From NCBI GenBank assembly GCA_903832325.1, contig CAILBC010000023.1, positions 124,001-188,000 on the forward strand: a stretch of 64,000 nt of DNA, given 5' to 3'. How positions within the stretch are numbered: the stretch's first letter is position 1; every line of letters starts with the position of its first letter. This stretch comes from an uncultured Sphingomonadales bacterium. Lineage in GTDB: Bacteria > Pseudomonadota > Alphaproteobacteria > Sphingomonadales > Sphingomonadaceae. The notes beneath the pieces are model-generated. The model ran no database searches and was not told the DNA's origin. It worked only from the letters and a program-made list of their open reading frames with translations. Below are positions 1 through 7,420 of the stretch, piece after piece. The translations under genes and the position numbers were made by a program.

Positions 1-522
1 CCCGATATCGAGCGTAAAGGCCAGCCGGTTAAGCCGGCGATCGGCCGCCAGCCGTTCGGTCAGCAATCCGTCGATATAGCGGTTGTAGAACTGTTCGCTC
101 ATCGGCGGGCCGCTGGGTCCGCCACCGCAAAAGCTGCCGGTGCACGTGCCGGCGCCCGTGCCCATGCCGCCGCCATTGCCCGATTGCAGGCCAAACGCAT
201 CCGATCCTGCCTGCGCCGGGCCATTGATCGAAACCGGCGCCGGCGCCGATTTCTGCTCCACCGGATTGGGCACCGGATTGGGCTTGTCCTGCGGTTCGGG
301 CGGGTGCGGCTGGGGTGGCGGCGGCGGAGGTGGCGGCGGCGGCGGCACCATTGCCACCACGGCTGGCGGCGGCGCCTCCACTTTCACCCCGGTGGTCGCG
401 GTCATCTGGCTGTAAACATACCATCCCGCCACCAGCAGCAGCAGGCCGCCAATCGCCAGCGCCAGCCAGCGGAGCATGCCGCCGGCTTCGTCGGGATCGG
501 GGGTATGGTCCGGTTTGGCCAT
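1..522 (-). CDS. tonB: Energy transducer TonB (3' part cut by window edge)
   Basis: This is the inner-membrane-anchored TonB protein that passes proton-motive-force energy from ExbB/ExbD to outer-membrane receptors. The start ATG is at 522-520 and the frame runs open past base 1, so the C-terminus is missing. Residues about 17-38 form the single N-terminal membrane segment. A run of about eleven prolines near residues 60-70, followed by more Pro-rich spacer, is the usual periplasm-spanning linker. The visible end contains an F-Y-N-R-Y-I stretch typical of the start of a TonB C-terminal domain. It lies 12 bases downstream of exbD in the same operon. Family assignment is firm; which receptors it serves is unknown. 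Confidence 0.85.
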   Translation of the reverse strand, partial: MAKPDHTPDPDEAGGMLRWLALAIGGLLLLVAGWYVYSQMTATTGVKVEAPPPAVVAMVPPPPPPPPPPPQPHPPEPQDKPNPVPNPVEQKSAPAPVSINGPAQAGSDAFGLQSGNGGGMGTGAGTCTGSFCGGGPSGPPMSEQFYNRYIDGLLTERLAADRRLNRLAFTLDIG

Positions 523-534
523 GAAGCGACAGTC

Positions 535-942
535 TTACGATGCCGTCGGCTTGCCGGTGACCAGGCCGACCTTGTTCAGATCAAGCTGGCGGCAAAGGTC
601 GAGCACTTCGGTAATCTTGCCATATTGCGCGGTCTGGTCGCCCTTCAGCACGATTGGCACGTCGGGGTTCTGCGCCTTGGCATTGCGCAGCCGCGTTTCC
701 AGATCGCTGAGCGTTACCGGAAAGGCATCGAGAAAGATCTGCCCCTGGTTGTTGACCGTGATCGCCACGGTTTTGGGCTGGACCAGGCTTTTGGCAGAGC
801 TCGCCTTGGGCAGATCGACCTTGATCCCCTGCACGCTGGCGGTTGCCATCAGGATGAAGATGACCAGCAGCACATAGGCCAGGTCCAGCATCGGGGTGAT
901 ATTGATATCGTCATAGGCCTTGCGGCCGCCACCCACATCCAT
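535..942 (-). CDS. exbD: ExbD/TolR family biopolymer transport protein
   Basis: This 135-aa protein is the small subunit of the ExbB-ExbD proton channel that energises TonB. The N-terminus has the family hallmark D-I-N-I-T-P-M-L-D followed by one membrane helix (about residues 20-36). The aspartate in P-M-L-D-L is the conserved proton-carrying residue. The rest is the periplasmic domain, ending in the usual L-D-x-C-R-Q-L region. An AAGGAG ribosome site sits eight bases before the ATG. It lies between the ExbB-like fusion gene (41 bases upstream) and tonB, giving a complete TonB-ExbB-ExbD set in one operon. Confidence 0.93.
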   Translation of the reverse strand: MDVGGGRKAYDDINITPMLDLAYVLLVIFILMATASVQGIKVDLPKASSAKSLVQPKTVAITVNNQGQIFLDAFPVTLSDLETRLRNAKAQNPDVPIVLKGDQTAQYGKITEVLDLCRQLDLNKVGLVTGKPTAS

Positions 943-983
943 GGCAAAGCTCCTTCAAAAAACCGTTTTGTCGCGCGTCGTGT

Positions 984-2870
984 TCAGAACAGGCCGCCGC
1001 CGCCCATCATCGCCTGTTCGGCGGCTTCGTCGGCCTGCAATTCCGCCAGCCGGGTGATCAGCTGGTCGATGAACACGCCCATGTCGCTGGCCAGCGGGGT
1101 CACCTGCGAGTTGAGGTAGTTGTAGCCGAACAACGAGGGGATGGCGCAGAACAGGCCCGAAATCGTGGCGAGCAGCGCCGCGGCGATCCCCGGTGCGATC
1201 GCGTTCACGTTCACGTCGCCAGCCATCGCCACGCCGCCAAAGGTGTTCATCACCCCCATCACCGTGCCCAGCAGGCCGATGAACGGCCCGCCCGAAATGG
1301 CGATTGTCAGGATCACCATCCAGGCATCAAGCTTGTGGTTTTCGGCCACGACCACTTCGGTGGTGGCCGCGCGCATCGCATCGATCGCCTGGCTGGACAG
1401 CGGCTGGCTGCCCCAGCGCGCCTTGCGCCGTTTGAATTCCTCGATCCCCACGTCATAGATGTGCGCCAGCGGCGAATCCTTGATCAGCCTGGCATTTTTG
1501 GCATCGAGATCAGGAATTTCGGCCACCGGCACCAGATCGTCCATCTTGCGGAACTGGCGCATGAACGCGGCATTGGCCTTGGTGCATTTCGACAGATAGC
1601 GGAACTTTGCCGCCATCACCGAGGCCGACAGCGCAAACAGCGCCAGACACAGCCCGACAACGATTTCATCGACGCCTTCCAGCTTTGACAGCACGAAGAA
1701 AAACACGCCGCCGCCGCTGCTTTGCTTTTCGGCGGTTTCGCTCACGCTCACCAGTTTGCCGCCCTGGCCTTCGGCGGCGACCATGGCGAGGATCTGCGTG
1801 GCCGGGCGCGCGGTTTTCGACAGGCGCACTTCATCGAGTTCACCATTGAACGGCTGACCCGCCGCCCCGCCGATGAACGCCGATCCGTCGATCGCACCCA
1901 GCGCGCCGGCGCCGGTCGCCGCATCCTGGCCGTTGACATAAAGGTGCGTCGCGGTGCCATCGGCGGTGAACGCGATATGCACCCATTCGCCCTGCTTCAC
2001 CGCGGCCTTGCCCTGCAACGCCACGCCCGGGCCCGAAACGAACGGCACCCCGGCATTCAGCCCGATGGTCAGGCCACCACGCTGAAACACTGCCTGCGCA
2101 CCGGCAAGCTGATCGGGCTTTACCCAGGCCGTGAACGTGAACGGCGCCGCCGCTGGCATCGCGAGCGATCCCGAAGCGGCAATTTCGATCTGCCCCTGGC
2201 CGGGGAACCGCGCCGATTTGCCGATGATCCCGCCATCGTCGATGCCCGCAGGCGCGCCCTTGGCGGTATTGCCGTTGGCGGTGCTGTCGGCGCTGGGCGA
2301 ACCCGGGTTTTCGCCGAAATGGTAAACGGCCATGGTATCGGCGTCGAACGTACCCTTTTCATCGGCGCCGACAGGGGCCGACTTGTTGCCGAAATAGAGC
2401 CAGATGACGTGCTTTTCACCGCCGGTCAGATTGGGCACCGAAACCCACGCCGCAGCCAGGCCATTGGTCGCATCGAACTTTTCGATGTGGAATGGCAGCG
2501 GCGTCTTGTTGTCGGCATCGACAAAGCGGATGTCGGCGCCATTGGGCATGGCATCGGTGAACGTGAAATTGCCACTGTGCAGACGGATCAGCACGACTGT
2601 CTTGCCAATCGCGCCCGACACGTTGATCCCGGTCGGGCTGGTATCGACCGTGACCTGCTTGCGATAGCTCCAGTCCTTGTTCCACCAGCCCTGGTTTTCG
2701 GGCGCGGCCAGCGCGGGCGTTGCCGCCACGGCAAGGCTGAGCGCCAGAACGCCCGCCAGAACGGACGCCAGAACGCCCGCCTGAACGGACGCCATTCTGG
2801 CCAGCAGCCGGCACCATCGGGCCATTGCACCGCCGGCATGCCCGCACGCCCCCGATCCAGTCTCGCGCAT
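984..2870 (-). CDS. DUF2341-LamG-like-ExbB (MotA/TolQ/ExbB) fusion protein
   Basis: This 628-aa protein joins an extracytoplasmic sensor or binding part to an ExbB proton channel. After a long signal sequence (to about residue 55, with internally repeated V-L-A-G-V-L-A units) comes a DUF2341 domain (about 58-165, starting W-W-N-K-D-W-S-Y-R). A LamG/concanavalin-like domain follows (about 185-365). The C-terminus is MotA/TolQ/ExbB: one membrane helix near 395-420, then G-G-P-F-I-G-L-L-G-T-V-M-G-V and the I-A-P-G-I-A-A-A-L-L-A-T helix. An AGGGGGA site inside the end of the upstream gene supports the ATG at 2870. It starts 2 bases after the TpsB gene stops. Ordinary ExbB is about 240 aa, so the extra ~380 residues are the unusual part; their ligand is unknown. 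Confidence 0.85.
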   Translation of the reverse strand: MRETGSGACGHAGGAMARWCRLLARMASVQAGVLASVLAGVLALSLAVAATPALAAPENQGWWNKDWSYRKQVTVDTSPTGINVSGAIGKTVVLIRLHSGNFTFTDAMPNGADIRFVDADNKTPLPFHIEKFDATNGLAAAWVSVPNLTGGEKHVIWLYFGNKSAPVGADEKGTFDADTMAVYHFGENPGSPSADSTANGNTAKGAPAGIDDGGIIGKSARFPGQGQIEIAASGSLAMPAAAPFTFTAWVKPDQLAGAQAVFQRGGLTIGLNAGVPFVSGPGVALQGKAAVKQGEWVHIAFTADGTATHLYVNGQDAATGAGALGAIDGSAFIGGAAGQPFNGELDEVRLSKTARPATQILAMVAAEGQGGKLVSVSETAEKQSSGGGVFFFVLSKLEGVDEIVVGLCLALFALSASVMAAKFRYLSKCTKANAAFMRQFRKMDDLVPVAEIPDLDAKNARLIKDSPLAHIYDVGIEEFKRRKARWGSQPLSSQAIDAMRAATTEVVVAENHKLDAWMVILTIAISGGPFIGLLGTVMGVMNTFGGVAMAGDVNVNAIAPGIAAALLATISGLFCAIPSLFGYNYLNSQVTPLASDMGVFIDQLITRLAELQADEAAEQAMMGGGGLF

Positions 2871-2872
2871 GG

Positions 2873-4573
2873 TCAGAAATCCCCCTTGATCTGAAAATTG
2901 ATGCGGGCGCGGTCTGCTGGTGTGACCGGCCCCGCCGTAAGCGGCAGCGCCGCCAGAATTTCGCCCGAAACCTTGCCAAACATGCGGAACCGCAGCCCGC
3001 CACCGACGCCGATCATGCGATAATTGCCGCGCTGGCCGGTCAGCGCCGAATCGACATGCAGGAACGCCGCATCGGCAAAGGCATAAGGCCGCAATTCCGA
3101 CACCCAGCTGCCGAATTTCGACGCCAGGCTGGGCAGGCGCAGCTCCAGGCTCGGCTCGATGCCGTTGTCGCCCACCGCTTCCGATGCGTAATAGCCGCGC
3201 ACGGTCTGCACGCCGCCGGCGGCAAACTGTTCGTTGGTGACCAGGTGCCCGTCGGCCAGCTGCCCCGTCAGGCGCGCAGCCAGGATGACATCATTGCCAA
3301 AGACATGGCTGTAATCGGCCGACAGGTTAAACCGGGCAAAGTTTTCATAGGAATATTGTTCGCGGTTCTGGAACGCATCGGACAGGACGCAGGACCCGGC
3401 AACGTCGATGCACACCACCTGCTTGATCACGCGCAGGCCCAGCGTGGACCCCAGCGACACGTCATAGCTGCTGTGTTCGGTCGCGCCCGATAGCGCATAT
3501 TGCAGCTCCACCGGGATGTAACGGATCGGGGCAGAGCTGGCGAGCGCGCCAGAAACCAGGATCTTTTGCTTGAAATCCTTGAAATCGAACCCGAAGCTCA
3601 GCGATTGCGAGGTATCGGCAGAAGGCAGGCGATAAAGCACGCGCGCCCCCACCTGAAACCCGTTGCCCAGCACCGACGATCCGCCGAGCGATGCGACATT
3701 GCTGTTGGAACGGTATCCCGACAGCGAAAATGACCACGGTGTGTTCAGCACCGGGATGGAATAGGACCCGGCGAACACTTCGGTATCGTGATAGTTCTGC
3801 GGCGCTACGATGAACGTGAACGCCGCCGTCTGCCCGGCCTGAAACAGGTTGGTATAGCGCACCGAGGCGGTCAGCCGCAGCGGCTTGGTATTGGGGCTGA
3901 AATCGTCATCAAGCTGCGCACTGGCGTGGAGCGGATGTTCGTCGGTGACTTTCAGATCGACATCGATTTCGCCCGGCACCCGGCCCGGCTTGAATTGCGG
4001 ATCGATCGCGCGGTCGGGATAGCGGTTGGCCACCGCAACCTGCGCCTGCAGCGCTTTCAGATTGACCGGCGCGCCTTCGGCCAGCGCGGGCAGCGCCTCG
4101 CGCGCCACCCACAGCGAATGGAACCGGCTGCCCACCACGCGCACATGGCCCACGGGTACTTCGTTAACCACGATCTGCACGATCCCGGCGGAAAACGTGT
4201 CCTGCGCCTGGACCGGAATATCGACCAGCGCCGCGCCATAGCCTTTGGCGGCATAGGCATCCTGAATTGCCTTGCGCGCGGCTTCGACATCGGTCTGCCC
4301 CCGGTCCGGGCCGGAATGGGGATAGACCAGCGCCTCGATTTCGCGGGTCGACAACACGGTGACGCCGGAAACATCGTAGGCCTGGATGAAAAACCGGTCT
4401 GGCGCAGCGGTCGCGTTTGCCGGAAGCGTCGGCGCGGGTTTGGCCTGCGCCGGATTCGCGTTTCCTGGTGCAGCGGCTGCAGGCGAATCACTCGCGTGGG
4501 CCGGTGCCCCCCAAGCCGCCAAAACGGCCAGAATACCGCACGCACCACCCGTGCGTGCGCGCCCACCACGCAT
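2873..4573 (-). CDS. ShlB/FhaC/HecB family outer-membrane transporter (TpsB, Omp85 superfamily)
   Basis: This 566-aa protein belongs to the two-partner-secretion translocators, which export a large TpsA protein through a 16-stranded barrel. I read a signal peptide (about 1-31, ending A-H-A-S), a low-complexity Ala/Pro linker, a POTRA_2-type domain (about 55-130) and a second POTRA-like region. The C-terminal barrel has the family signatures R-G-Y-Y-A and an F-A-D-A-A strand, and ends in F as outer-membrane proteins do. The start ATG at 4573 was chosen because the frame further upstream crosses the terminator hairpin at 4694-4725. No TpsA (haemagglutinin-repeat) gene is nearby; the upstream PstS-like protein and downstream TonB/ExbB genes are its only visible partners. 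Confidence 0.85.
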   Translation of the reverse strand: MRGGRARTGGACGILAVLAAWGAPAHASDSPAAAAPGNANPAQAKPAPTLPANATAAPDRFFIQAYDVSGVTVLSTREIEALVYPHSGPDRGQTDVEAARKAIQDAYAAKGYGAALVDIPVQAQDTFSAGIVQIVVNEVPVGHVRVVGSRFHSLWVAREALPALAEGAPVNLKALQAQVAVANRYPDRAIDPQFKPGRVPGEIDVDLKVTDEHPLHASAQLDDDFSPNTKPLRLTASVRYTNLFQAGQTAAFTFIVAPQNYHDTEVFAGSYSIPVLNTPWSFSLSGYRSNSNVASLGGSSVLGNGFQVGARVLYRLPSADTSQSLSFGFDFKDFKQKILVSGALASSAPIRYIPVELQYALSGATEHSSYDVSLGSTLGLRVIKQVVCIDVAGSCVLSDAFQNREQYSYENFARFNLSADYSHVFGNDVILAARLTGQLADGHLVTNEQFAAGGVQTVRGYYASEAVGDNGIEPSLELRLPSLASKFGSWVSELRPYAFADAAFLHVDSALTGQRGNYRMIGVGGGLRFRMFGKVSGEILAALPLTAGPVTPADRARINFQIKGDF

Positions 4574-4693
4574 TGCTGTTCGCTGCCCCCAAGATCGAGA
4601 CGGTCTCTTTCTTGCGTTTGTGTGTAACTGTCGTGACAAGTGCGACGGCCCGATGGAAACGGGAATCCCCTCTCCAATCACCACCCCCCACGG

Positions 4694-4725
4694 GAAAGAC
4701 CCCGGGATTGCTCCCGGGGTCTTTC
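4694..4725 (-). terminator. Strong hairpin between the PstS-like gene and the TpsB gene
   Basis: A perfect 14-bp inverted repeat (arms 4694-4707 and 4712-4725, loop TTGC) lies 32 bases after the stop of the PstS-like gene. There is no clean T-run on the minus strand beyond the TCTTTC that closes the stem. It may therefore act as a partial terminator or an mRNA 3'-end stabiliser, keeping the secreted binding protein at higher expression than the downstream membrane genes. The hairpin is seen; the role is inferred. Confidence 0.7.
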
Positions 4726-4757
4726 TGTCATGGTCGGCTTGACCGGTCGAAGACCGA

Positions 4758-6935
4758 TTATGCGCCGGGCAGAGTTGTGCCGCCGGTGGCGGTGCAGGCC
4801 GTCGTGTTCGGGTTGGTCGCCGTAACGGTGTAGCCGGTGATCGCACCATTCTTGTGGATCGCCTTCACGCCCGGGACAACGGTGTCCTGGATCCACAGGT
4901 TCAGCGAACCCGAGGTATCAACACCGGTGTTGTTGGTGTTGTTCAGGAAGGTGTTGGCGATCGCGGTCTGCCAAACCTTGGGCACGATACCCAGGTTCGA
5001 CTGGTCGACAATGCCGGTCCAGGTCGGGTTGGTGCTGCCGAAGGCACCGGCGGCGAAAGCATGGCCGGCGGCATCCTTCTTGACCTGACCGAGCAGCGTG
5101 CCGAGCAGTTCGGCAATCGCTTCGCGGTTACCCGCAGTGGCAAAGCAGGTGTAGGTGAACACCTGCGTGGTGCCGGTCATCGGATAACCAGCCGTGGGAG
5201 CGGCCAGCGTGTTGGTGGCGTCGGCATAGAGCACGTCGGTCCACGCCGTCGGGTTGCTGCGCGTGGCATTGCCCGTGGTGGTGGTCGAAGTGGCCACCTG
5301 GCGCGTGTCGGCGCCCGAGGTATAGACGCCCGTGGCATCGGTTTCCGGCGGAAGGATCGTGCCGAACGCCTTCAGACCCTGCGTGTACGAGGGATAAACG
5401 AAGGGCGCGCCGGTGTAGCCCAGGCTGGCCGCAACCACGGTGCCCGGAGCGTCAACGGTCGAAGGCTGCACGAAGTCGGCCGAGATATAACCGATCCAAC
5501 CCGACAGCTTGCGGCTGTCGCCAGTGCCCTTGCCCTGATAATCAGGGGTCAGCGCAAGCGTCTTGGAAAGGTCACCACCGCCGTTGGCGAGGGTGAACAG
5601 GCCGGTGCCGGCGTAACCCGTGGTCGGGGTGCCCGTGGGCGTTCCGGTGCCGATGTTCAGGATCGAGCCACCCTTGTAGTAGTCACCCGAAACCGCGTTG
5701 GCGTTGCCGGCAAAGCCGCTGCCGTTCGGACCATACTTCGTGTCGGTACGCACGGTGGTGAAATCGGCCGCGCCGTTGGTGGTCTTGTTGTACGGCAGGT
5801 AGTCCGAATTGGTCGAAAACTTGTTCGCGCCGGCAGTGGCCTTGGGCGTGTAGAGCTTCGTGTTCGAGCACACGGTCGACAAGTGACGCGTGAACACGTT
5901 GGTAGTGCCCGAACCGTCCATGCGGCCAACCAGACGGATCGGCGCGCCGAGCGTCTTGAACAGCGTGTCCTTCACATCGCCGAGCAGAACCTTCTTGTTC
6001 AGCGCGGTCAGCGTGGCATCGTTCCAGTTGGTGATGTCACCATTGAAGATGCCGCAATAGGCCTGGGTGGTCAGGCGGATCGAAGGGATCGTCTTGGCGT
6101 TGACGGTCGCGTGGAACTGCGGGTTGAAGTTCAGCGCGGTCGTGCCGTCGGCCGCAATGCCATATTGCGTCGAATAGGCGATCGCGACGGGCAGAACGAA
6201 GATCGGCACCTGGATCGCCGGGCCGGCTTTCGGCGCAGCGTTGGTGGTGTAGGTGGCGAGTTCGGCCTGCGACAGCGGCGTATCCGAGAACGCAGCCTGC
6301 AGGTGCTTCCAGCGGCCGTCGGTGGCGCCGGTTGCATCGTTGAACGGGTTGTGCACGCCGGTGGCAACCGAACCGGCGCCGTTCTGGGTGCTGCCGTCGA
6401 ACAGGTCAGCAAAGAACTTCCACGAGTTGCGGCCAAAGCCCGAACCGGTGCCGACATACTTGCCGGCAAAGCCGTAGCCTGCGCCGTCCTGCGGCTGCAC
6501 TTCGTACGTGGCGCCGGCGGTGCCGCTGTAGGTCGCGCTGTAGGCGCTCAGGACGTTGGCATCGCTGTTGTTGCAGGTCAGCGCGACGTTGCCGAGCGAA
6601 CCGGTCTGGCCGGCATACGTGATCGGGGTGATCTTGCTGAAGCCGGCCGAGCCGCCACCAGCGCCCGAGTTGCCCAGCTGCTTCGGCGAACCGAGGCAGT
6701 TCATCACGCGCACCAGAACCTTCTGGATCGAGGTCGCACCGGCGATGTGCAGCGCGGTGTCGCCTTCATAGGCGATCGCAGTCGTGGCACCCGAGGGGGT
6801 GATCGAATCCGCCGGCAGGCCCGGTGCGTCGATCAGGTAGGGGTTGGACGTGACCGTGGTCTGCGCCGCGAGCGGAGTGGCCGCAAGGCCGGCGACGATC
6901 GTCGCGCCAAGCAGCATGGACTTGAACTTTTGCAT
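4758..6935 (-). CDS. Large PstS-like substrate-binding protein (phosphate-binding type), secreted
   Basis: This 725-aa protein has a clear signal peptide (about 1-25, cleavage after A-A-Q) and the binding signatures of PstS-family phosphate-binding proteins: G-D-I-T-N-W-N-D near residue 300 and R-M-D-G-S-G-T-T near 340, followed by S-G-W-I-G-Y. Classical PstS is about 320-350 aa, so this is roughly twice as long, with large Gly/Thr/Ala-rich insertions and a C-terminal extension. The ATG at 6935 is preferred over the in-frame GTG at 6944 because GGAGG lies nine bases before it. It heads an operon-like series with TpsB, ExbB-fusion, ExbD and TonB genes. Codon use is very GC3-rich and biased, suggesting high expression. 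The ligand (phosphate or another oxyanion) is inferred. Confidence 0.8.
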   Translation of the reverse strand: MQKFKSMLLGATIVAGLAATPLAAQTTVTSNPYLIDAPGLPADSITPSGATTAIAYEGDTALHIAGATSIQKVLVRVMNCLGSPKQLGNSGAGGGSAGFSKITPITYAGQTGSLGNVALTCNNSDANVLSAYSATYSGTAGATYEVQPQDGAGYGFAGKYVGTGSGFGRNSWKFFADLFDGSTQNGAGSVATGVHNPFNDATGATDGRWKHLQAAFSDTPLSQAELATYTTNAAPKAGPAIQVPIFVLPVAIAYSTQYGIAADGTTALNFNPQFHATVNAKTIPSIRLTTQAYCGIFNGDITNWNDATLTALNKKVLLGDVKDTLFKTLGAPIRLVGRMDGSGTTNVFTRHLSTVCSNTKLYTPKATAGANKFSTNSDYLPYNKTTNGAADFTTVRTDTKYGPNGSGFAGNANAVSGDYYKGGSILNIGTGTPTGTPTTGYAGTGLFTLANGGGDLSKTLALTPDYQGKGTGDSRKLSGWIGYISADFVQPSTVDAPGTVVAASLGYTGAPFVYPSYTQGLKAFGTILPPETDATGVYTSGADTRQVATSTTTTGNATRSNPTAWTDVLYADATNTLAAPTAGYPMTGTTQVFTYTCFATAGNREAIAELLGTLLGQVKKDAAGHAFAAGAFGSTNPTWTGIVDQSNLGIVPKVWQTAIANTFLNNTNNTGVDTSGSLNLWIQDTVVPGVKAIHKNGAITGYTVTATNPNTTACTATGGTTLPGA

Positions 6936-7402
6936 GGTATGCACCCTCCAAGGATGGAAGCAATGAAGAACTCGGGAATCAGGCGAACCGTCGAAACACT
7001 CTGCTGAAAACGGGGATATCGATTTGAAACGTCGCGATTCGTAACCAGAACAAGATGCGCACGGTCTCGTTCCGGAACCGCAGAAATTGCGGCCGGTGCA
7101 GAAAACCCCTGAAAAGTTTGGTTAAAAACTATTCAGCTGCGTGAATTGCGCCAATCTGTTAGCAACGATTTAAATCGGTAAAAGCCCCCAACCCCAACAA
7201 GTGCCCCATTGGCGGTTCTGGTGTTTAGAAGCCATCGATGACAAAAATATGTGACTTTTGTTGCAGTCCGCATAATTCGGCACCCGGCCTGTCCGTCCCG
7301 GCAATGCCAACCGGAGGCAACGAGATATAAGGGGGGGGAAAGGTGCCGGGTGCCGGGTGCCGGGTTGCGCTGGCCGCTGTCAGGGACTTGCGCGATCGGT
7401 GA
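6936..7402. promoter_or_regulatory. Divergent control region between the PstS-like gene and the T2SS operon
   Basis: This 467-base intergenic stretch contains no gene. It is distinctly AT-richer than its surroundings around 7100-7260, as expected for promoters firing both ways. GTCA-type elements are visible (TGACA at about 7239-7243 and GTGAC at about 7250-7254), but their 13-base spacing does not fit a Pho box. A short GGTGCCG-type 7-base tandem repeat (three copies) sits at about 7342-7365. No -10/-35 pair is clear enough to mark. Confidence 0.5.
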
Positions 7403-7420
7403 ATGTCACAGCACTGTCGC
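7403..7420 (+). promoter_or_regulatory. Candidate Pho box (PhoB-type direct repeat) ahead of gspE
   Basis: ATGTCAC and CTGTCGC occur as direct repeats separated by four bases (7-4-7, 11-base period), the geometry of the PhoB box whose consensus repeat is CTGTCAT. Each repeat matches five of seven positions. The spacer is not AT-rich, which weakens the call. The element overlaps the first possible ATG of gspE, so if it is real gspE must start further downstream. The neighbouring PstS-like gene makes phosphate control plausible. Confidence 0.35.

Noticed and set aside
4574..4849. N-terminal extension of the TpsB gene to 658 residues
   Set aside because: The extension crosses the strong hairpin at 4694-4725 and the end of the PstS-like gene; the ATG at 4573 gives a normal signal peptide.
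4854..7007. 717-codon open frame on the plus strand
   Set aside because: It lies wholly antisense to the PstS-like gene, gives an Arg/Gly-rich low-complexity product with no motif, and arises from GC-biased codon use of the real gene.
7239..7258. Second Pho box upstream of the PstS-like gene
   Set aside because: GTCA elements are present on the minus strand but are 13 rather than 11 bases apart, so the geometry is wrong.
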